A stretch of 64,000 bases of DNA from positions 357,661 to 421,660 of the forward strand of contig NC_082632.1 of NCBI RefSeq assembly GCF_030936135.1, read 5' to 3'. The DNA is from Gavia stellata (Eukaryota > Chordata > Aves > Gaviiformes > Gaviidae). The stretch's first letter is position 1. Every line of letters starts with the position of its first letter. This document shows, one piece after another, positions 57,801-64,000 of this stretch. The notes beneath the pieces were generated by a model. The model made no database searches. It was not told the origin of the DNA and saw nothing but the letters and a program-made list of their open reading frames with translations. Both the position numbers and the translations under genes were made by a program.

Positions 57801-59921
57801 GGCTACAGAAAAATCCCAACACACCCAAGAAAAACAGATTAGTGCTTCAAGGCCACCAGGCTGGTCTCAGGGTACCGTGTCCTCCGCGACATTCAGTCAA
57901 TACAAGGGTGAATTGCACAGCAAACTGTCTTGCTGGGGGGTTAGGTAGTAGCAGGGACTATTCAGGAGGCTTAGCCTGGAAGCAACACCAAAATACGCAA
58001 CCTCAACTGGGCTCTATAAGAGGAAGATTTATAGAGTTTAGGGGGGAAAAACCCCAAACCTTCCAGCCCATCTCTCTATACCAGGCTGGGGGCTGTCTGC
58101 CCCCCCAGCTCCCTTGCAGGGGAGCTGCAATGTTATCTCCCCGGCGCAGGCTCCAGCTGAGGTGAAACCCCAACAGATAAACACAGGGTTGGCCGCTGCC
58201 CAGAGCAAACGGCACAACGCTCTGCAAACCAAATTTGTACGATCCAGCCTCAAAATACACCAGCAACGCTGGGGTGGGTGGAGAGACCCCCTCTTCCCGA
58301 GGCGCTGGAGGGCACCTACCAGGTACGAGCTCTTCCGTACTCCGTTTTTTCTGCTTTCCAGGTATTTTTCTCTCTCCTCCTTTAAAGCCTGTAGGCAGCC
58401 TTGGATTTCTTCCTAAGGAAAAAAAAGAGATGTTCTCGGAGAAACTGAGAAAAATCCCTTTTTTCTACTAAAATTACTTCTGCCCTCATCTTAGACGGGA
58501 GAGGCTTTGCCTAAACACTGGCTCCTCTTCAAGGAGCCAAGCTGGGAGAGGAGGAAGGTCCACAAGCGACCTCCGTTGCCCTGAAGATCTGCGCAAAGAA
58601 AACGCAACCTGCAAACGCCAAACTCGCGGCAAGCACGGGGAAAAATTCAGCAGAAGAGCGAAACACCAACGGTAATCAGTAGCCCATGTCCCGGGAAGCA
58701 TGTAAGAGCAAGATAAGTGCGTAGTGAGATTTCCCTCAAAAACACTCGCAGCCTCCAGAAATTGGTGGCTCTGAGATAAATATCTCGGTATTTAATAACC
58801 CTCGGTGGATTTATTTAGCGTGCATTTATGTAAGTGCTTTCTGAAGCCACACAAACCTTCAGCATCCGCAACATCTGGCAGCAAGGAGTTCCTCCTGTTA
58901 ACGCTGCGCGATGTTGCGCTGTGTTTGCCCGGCTCTGCCAAGCGCTCGACTTTTTGGTGAGAAAGATGGTGAGAACAGGTTTGGATTGGCAGGAAAACAG
59001 AAAAGGAGCGCAAGCAGAGAAGGGGAAGAGACGGGAAAAAGTTATTTCTCTGAATCTGGAACTAAAGAAACAGTGAATAGGGGAACCAGATATGCAAAAT
59101 TGCCCTCAATAAGTGATGTAATGATGTAAAAATGCGCAAGAATTCATTTTTTTCGTGTTTTGAATATTTATCGTTGTCAGTATTTCAGTTCAGTCGAGTC
59201 AATAGCAGAGTTCAGAGAGGAAAAAGGCTAACAAGGTATTTTTTTATTTCTCCCAGGCTATCGGCAAAGATGATAAATTAAAGAGGGGAGAAAAAGCCCT
59301 AATAGGAACATTGTGGAAAACAAACGTCCGTGCAATAAAATGCAAACAGAAAGCACGTGGGTAAGCGACACCCAAAGATTCCTGTTTGCAGCTGCATGAC
59401 AGAGGCGCACAGAAAGCAGACACGGCCGAACGACTGCGCTTTGCCCCTGGAAAGGGATTTTCCACGAGGTGGGGAGGTGCAAGCACATCCCCGGGCTTTA
59501 CCTTATATTCCTGGGCAGCTTCCTCGACGGGGACCACGGCGTGGAAGCGGTGAGCCTGGGACCTGTCGCACACCACACAGATGGGTTGCTGGTCCTCCTT
59601 GCAGAAGAGCTTCAGAGCCTCCTGGTGCTGCCTGCACAAATTCTCCCATCCCGCTGCTCCTCCTCCTGCCCGCGGGCTCAGCTGCCTGGCGATTTCAGCA
59701 ATATTTGCCAGCTCTCTGCTGGGACGGAGACTCTTCTGCAAAGCCGTCTGCCTGCACTGCGGGCAGGAGAACTGTGCCTCCAGCCCTTCCCAGCAGCGGG
59801 TGATGCACGCCCGGCAGAAGTTGTGGCCGCAGTGGATGGAGACGGGGTCTTGGAAATAACCCAAGCAGATGGAGCAGGAGGCTTCGCTGTGCAGGCTTTC
59901 CGCCAGCCTCTGCGTAGCCAT
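54851..59921 (-). CDS. TRIM gene E, TRIM39/TRIM27-type E3 ligase
   Basis: Seven minus-strand exons join in frame to 502 residues: 59921-59502, 58412-58320 (93 nt, one codon shorter than its paralogues), 57527-57297, 57050-57028, 56718-56603, 55970-55941 and 55446-54851. RING Cys16 to Cys56 (CSICLGYFQDPVSIHCGHNF) and B-box2 (CRQHQEALKLFC to HRFHAVV) are complete; coiled coil about 140-250. The mini-exon encodes SLMFKLQEP. B30.2 has LPDNPERFD and GRHFWEVEVG, but the loop before LTSP is about five residues short (GVWALEAYHSLTSP). About 30 extra residues sit just before the final LRICP, from QEITQSPPSEDQ to VGFRSP. The exon is 596 nt against 515 in B and C. The ATG lies in a GCCATGG-type context. 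Same strand as D and F. Confidence 0.87.
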
Positions 59922-61686
59922 GGCTCTTCCCAACCTACCTCCAGGAGGGGATCAAGTGAGCTTCGCTTTGCAGGAAGAAGAGGAGGACGTTCCTTCTTCT
60001 GTCTCGGACGTTTTCTCGTTGCAAACGGGGGAAATCAACCCCCAGCCCTAACGCCACGAAACGGCGGCACGGGAGGCTCGAAGAGGAGCGAGAAGAGGGT
60101 GAGCACGCACGAAGCTTCCTCCTCGCCTCCTGCCAGCCTCCCACCGGTTTCGGTTCAGCTGACTTTCCGAGCCAGATGCGAGTCAGCAGATAGGAGGCTG
60201 GAGGGCAGGGCTGCTCTTCAGCGGGACCAGGACAGGCTGGAGAAGCGGCTGGGGAGAAATCTCATGGAACTCAGGGTGGGATATCCTCCTGTACCAGGAC
60301 CAACCATGGAACAGGACTTCAGGGTCTTGGGGGTGACAAGTTGTCCATGAGTCAACGGTGGGACCATGCACCAAAGATACCAACCCCGTACAGGGCTGTA
60401 TTAGCAAAAGTGGAGAGGGGAGGGGTTGCTCCCTTCCATCAGCACATGCGAGGCCATATCTGGGTACGGGGACCAGTCTGGGCCACCAAACTGAAGCCCA
60501 GAATGGATGGGGGAGAGATTGGGATTATCCAGCCTGGAAAGGAGAAGGATCAAATCACTGCAGGTGCCCAACAGGGTCAGAGAGAGGACAGGGCCAAACA
60601 TCAAATCTCTCCACGCCTCTCATTATACCCTTTTAATTGTTTAACTACCCATTTAGGCTGCTTAAACAGAGCTCCCGGGCCCATAGTCATCCTTGCCCTA
60701 CTTTTATCTGCTTTCCTAGGCACCTACTTTTGGGGACAGGACTTGATGGACCTTCATCTGAACCCCTGTGTCCGTTGTATATTCTCAAGGAAAAAGTCCA
60801 GTCTCTTCCTTGACTAAAGCCCAGTGCGTCAGGGGTCCTGTCGAGCCAACACTGAAAGGAGCAGTCCCACCTCTATGTGTTTATTCCCAATTCTGACTCC
60901 CCTTACACATTGAGTCAGGATCCAACCGAGCTGCAAATGACTCCAGCACCTGGATTGCTGCTGACTTTTCACCACCTCTACTTCCACAGACTTGCTGTGT
61001 TTGACAGTGCAGAAAGCTCAGGTTTATCATCTCCCTATGCAGTGGGTTTTAGAGAGGAACGAGGATGATTTTTCCTTCCTCTAGTTATTTTAAGCAACTT
61101 CCAAAGAAAACTGGTGGAAAAAACAAAAAAAAACCACGCAAGGCAGAAATTACTTAGAGTTGCACATTTACTTTTAATTCTCCGTTAGTGTGAGTTTGCA
61201 GGCACCCAGGAACAGTCATTTAGGGATTAAAAGATCAAAATACACTTTAATGCATGGAAATGGCCCTGTTTTCCACTGAAGAAAAGGAACTTGAACACTG
61301 CTACCCTTCCGTTTGAGGCTTGGGCTGGAAGGAAGAGGTTGTCCTTGATGGCAGGCAGCTATGTCTGTATTTGGCGTTAAACATGTAAACAATCATTGAG
61401 GTTGGGATATGCCTGGGGAGTCCCCCTTCCCTCAATCCCTGTTCTAGGTTGTCCCTGGCATATGGTCTCTCTGGTCCCACCAATTCTCTTCTGTCCAGTG
61501 GCTCCACCTCCAGCTATGGTAGCACCTGGGATGGCAAGATGGGTCTAAGGTTGTCCGCTTCCTCCAGGCAAGGAATTTCTGGAGGGTCATCAGAGCTCGG
61601 AGCCGTGCAAAAGCTTTGCAGCGCTCCTGCTCCACGCAACGTTTTGCATATCCTACGTTTGTTGTAGCACCCAGAGCCGCAGAGGC
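59922..61686. other. Spacer between genes E and F
   Basis: GC-rich upstream part of E to about 60.19 kb, then a CR1 fragment, then unremarkable sequence with the unresolved 3' end of F. No other coding exon seen. Confidence 0.5.
60195..60620 (+). mobile_element. CR1 LINE internal fragment
   Basis: Plus orientation. GAGGGCAGGGCTGCTCTTCAG, GACCAGGACAGGCTGGAGAAG and AAATCTCATGGAACTCA are followed by GACAAGTTGTCCATGAGTCA, TCTGGGTACGGGGACCAGT and CCAGCCTGGAAAGGAGAAGGA. They keep the order of the end of the CR1 reverse transcriptase region and its 3' flank. Many small gaps and changes; no open frame. It lies upstream of gene E in antisense. Confidence 0.8.
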
Positions 61687-63154
61687 TCATGGCGGAATTG
61701 GGACAAAACTCAGCCCCTGGTTTGCTTCCCGGGGGTGAGTGGATGGGGGTTTTATGTTTTTTTTCCTGTGCCTTGGGGAAAAAAGTTTGAGGTGAGCAGC
61801 CCCTGCCACCAGGAACCATGGGTAGACTGTCTCCCCTTTGAAAGAAGCCCGCAGAAAAGCAAAGATCCGTGCCTTGCTCATAGCATCAAAAAACACCACC
61901 TTCTCTTCCTGACAGTCCAAGCAGATTCGTATCCGTTGGGGGACGTTGTGTAGGGTCAAGGGGGTGGTATTGGGAGAGGTCAGAGCCTTGTACTCATCTC
62001 TGACGTGACACAGTGCCCATATCCCCGCTTCAGGGGAAAGCAACTCTTCCTCAGCACCGACTCCTTGGCCACCCCGACGGCCCACACGCTTTCTCTGCAG
62101 ATCTCCACCTCCCAGCAGTGCCAACCCGACGCGAAGCCCCTCGAGCCCAGCACGCAGGGATGGACTTTGAACCTCTCCGGGTTGGAGGGCAGGTCCTGCT
62201 CACAGCTTCTCCACCGCACCACCCTCCAGTCTTCGGAGAGGTAAAGTTTGGCGTTGGCCGTGTTCGGGTCCAGTGTCATCTGTGCTGGAGGTGGAGAGTC
62301 AGGCTCATTGCAGAAGACTTTGGGGGGGCACAGGGCTTTTTCTCTCCCTTCCCGTCCATCCGATGCAGTTGGGACCCCTCCAGGCATTGCCTCGTGGTGG
62401 GATCAGGATGGGAGAAGGAGGAACGGAGGCAGCAGAGGAGTTTAGGTTACTCTTTGGGGGCAGCAGAGCTTGTTTTACGATATTTTTTGTACTTAATATG
62501 CTGGATTGGTTGGGCACGTGTTTGGTTCACTTACTTGTTAAAGGAAGTTTGAACTCCAGTGTGCCTAGAAGAAAGAAAATTGTGAGAGGCAGAAAGATTA
62601 ATCGGTTTGATTCTGGATTTCTGCAAAAATCCAGAGAGTCGGGAACAAGCTTGGGGGGAATGTAGAGAAACTTGAGAAGGGAGAGGAGAAAAACAGGACT
62701 ACACATATGAAATTCACCCACGCACAGAGGGGCTGCTCCAAGACAACAAATACAACGATGCCTTGGAGCGCGTCTGCGACGAGGAGCACAGGAGAACAGC
62801 AAGACGCTTTCTCAGCGTAGTTAATGTGAAATATGTGGGACACAATGCAACAGGCAACAACAGCAGCAGGCAGGTAATACCGGACTAACGCTCGCTGCTC
62901 ATTTGCAATCTCATTATTGGATCTTGAAAAAAATCCCTCATTCAACAACCAGGATGTAGTTCTTTCACATGGCTTCACTCCATCCCTCCCCACCAAGAAG
63001 CAGGATGACATTTTCCTTACTGGACCTGCGCACAGTACCTAGAAATTCCTCTGTGGCCTCCTTGACAGCCGAGATTTTCTCTGGGAAATCACAGAATTTC
63101 TCTTCCAGCTCAAGGGAAATATCGAGCGGCTCTGAGAACGTTTCCCTCTCGCAC
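61687..63154 (-). pseudogene. TRIM gene F, partial, frameshifted B30.2
   Basis: Minus-strand exons at 63154-63039 (116 nt, open: CERETFSEPLDISLEL), 62564-62535 (30-nt mini-exon, LEFKLPLT) and 62284-61687 (B30.2) are recognisable by position, size and phase. B30.2 begins well (MTLDPNTANAKLYLSEDW, LPSNPERFK, GWHCWEVEI) up to VAKESVLRK. The homologous continuation, LLSPEAGIWALCHVRDEYKAL, is in another frame, so one net shift lies near 62055. The expected C-terminal LCP is LFSP, and the frame runs on for about 35 residues. A 20-nt block at 63252-63271 resembles the 23-nt exon of D but lacks a donor GT. The coiled coil and RING would lie past the right edge. Either a pseudogene or a sequence error. 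Confidence 0.65.
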
Positions 63155-63364
63155 CTGGAAGGAAAGAGGGGATGTATTTACGCCTGGTTGTAGTTTGCTA
63201 CTCAACGTTTTGTCAGCAGGCAGAATTAGCGGAGGGAGGATGATGAAGGGTCTGCACCGTTATCGCACATCTTAGGCAGCAAATTACACCACATGATGAC
63301 GCATCGCTCTTGTAGATGTTTATTGATTTGCTTCAGCTGTGAAAGGATGAGGTGGTTGTGTCAG

Positions 63365-63637
63365 GGCCCTAAAGGGAATTAACGTCTCTGAGCAGACCCA
63401 CCTGGGACCCCACACCCCCACCCATGGTCCAGGGGCTCTATTTAAGCTCAGCCCTGAAGCATTGAGCCCTTTCACAAGCTGCTTTGGAGGAACATCTGTG
63501 CATGGCCACGGACCCTCCTGATCCACCCCATGGGCTGCCTTCTTGGCGTGCCCCCAGCCCTGCCTCCTGCCCAGGGACCTGATGCTCTGGTTGCCCCCAG
63601 CCGCTCTTCCCAGCCCTGCTTGGCTCTCCTTGCTCAG
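63365..63637 (+). promoter_or_regulatory. TATTTAAG promoter/first-exon element, copy 4
   Basis: Plus-strand copy upstream of the F 116-nt exon and antisense to F, the same place and direction as copy 3 in D. Blocks: AGGGCCCTAAAGGGAATTAA, CACCTGGGACCCC, GGGGCTCTATTTAAGCTCAG (TATTTAAG at 63439-63446), GCTGCTTTGGAGGAACATC, CACGGACCCTCCTGATCC and donor TTGCTCAG|GTATGT. Sequence after the donor is also like copy 3. A frame from about 63579 (MLWLPPAALPSPAWLSLL) is hydrophobic but is not shared by the other copies. Confidence 0.6.
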
Positions 63638-64000
63638 GTATGTGGAATGGGGCTATGGCTGGTGGTGTCTCCGCTCCCTGTGTGGTTGCGTGCAGCTCCG
63701 TAGGGAGCCACCAGCCCTTGCTGCACCCTGACAACTTGTTCCAGGGCGATGCTCATTTTTGTTACGCTGAGCTATTTCTTCAGCAGCGGCTTAAGACTCT
63801 TCCCCACGTGCCCCCACCAGATATTCCCTTTGAGAGGGTAGGAACCTGTGCCCTTCAGAAATGGAGCCCTGTCCTCCTCGTTCAGCTCGTGCAGGTGACT
63901 GGGCGGTCGGTTCCAGTACGTGCCTGAATTTATCATTGATTAAGTAGAGAGGAAGAGCCCTCCTTCCAAACCCCAGTGTCCTCAGTCAAGTCCAAAGGGC
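63638..64000. other. Right edge, within gene F intron or beyond
   Basis: Continues the duplicated sequence after copy 4. No coiled-coil exon recognised before the window ends. Confidence 0.4.

Noticed and set aside
1-64000. Endogenous retrovirus, LTR or other virus-derived element
   Set aside because: No paired long terminal repeats and no gag, pol, capsid or envelope-like frames were noticed; only short CR1 LINE pieces were recognised.

Overview
The window looks like bird nuclear DNA. It contains fragments that match the avian/reptilian LINE family CR1, split vertebrate genes with GT-AG introns, 17 nuclear tRNA genes and a gene for HEP21, a small secreted Ly6-type protein known from hens. 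HEP21 next to TRIM7 and a row of RING/B-box/coiled-coil/B30.2 genes matches, from memory, the TRIM part of the extended chicken MHC-B region on microchromosome 16. No class I, class II, BG or lectin gene is visible here, so MHC membership is inference. The species cannot be named from the sequence.

Layout. (1) 0-3.5 kb: four tRNA genes (Leu-AAG, Val-AAC, Pro-TGG, Thr-TGT) beside two large purine-rich minisatellites. (2) 6.8-17.1 kb: a complete minus-strand TRIM7, seven coding exons, with a likely non-coding first exon near 19.1 kb. (3) 21.2-22.6 kb: HEP21, minus strand, three exons. (4) 23.0-32.2 kb: thirteen more tRNA genes (Lys-CTT x3, Glu-CTC x2, Glu-TTC x2, Val-AAC x2, Val-CAC x3, Leu-CAA with an intron) on both strands. 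(5) 34-64 kb: five TRIM39/TRIM27-type genes, here called B to F. B (34.0-39.2, minus), C (43.3-46.9, plus) and E (54.9-59.9, minus) look whole. D (48.1-51.9, minus) has an open B30.2 exon but a decayed coiled coil and no RING exon. F (61.7 kb to beyond the right edge, minus) has a frameshift in its B30.2 exon.

The TRIM genes share one exon plan: RING plus B-box exon (417-420 nt), 93-96 nt, 231 nt, 23 nt, 116 nt, usually a 27-30 nt mini-exon, then a B30.2 exon of about 515-600 nt. The family is known to act as E3 ubiquitin ligases, often in innate defence. The amino-terminal halves are conserved between copies while the B30.2 recognition domains differ by loop losses, an insertion and altered motifs.

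The least explained signal is a roughly 200-250 bp element present four times (27.3, 41.3, 50.7 and 63.4 kb). It carries a TATTTAAG box, a first-exon-like stretch and a splice-donor-like end. Two copies sit in the same intron and orientation of D and F, which marks those two genes as duplicates of one another.
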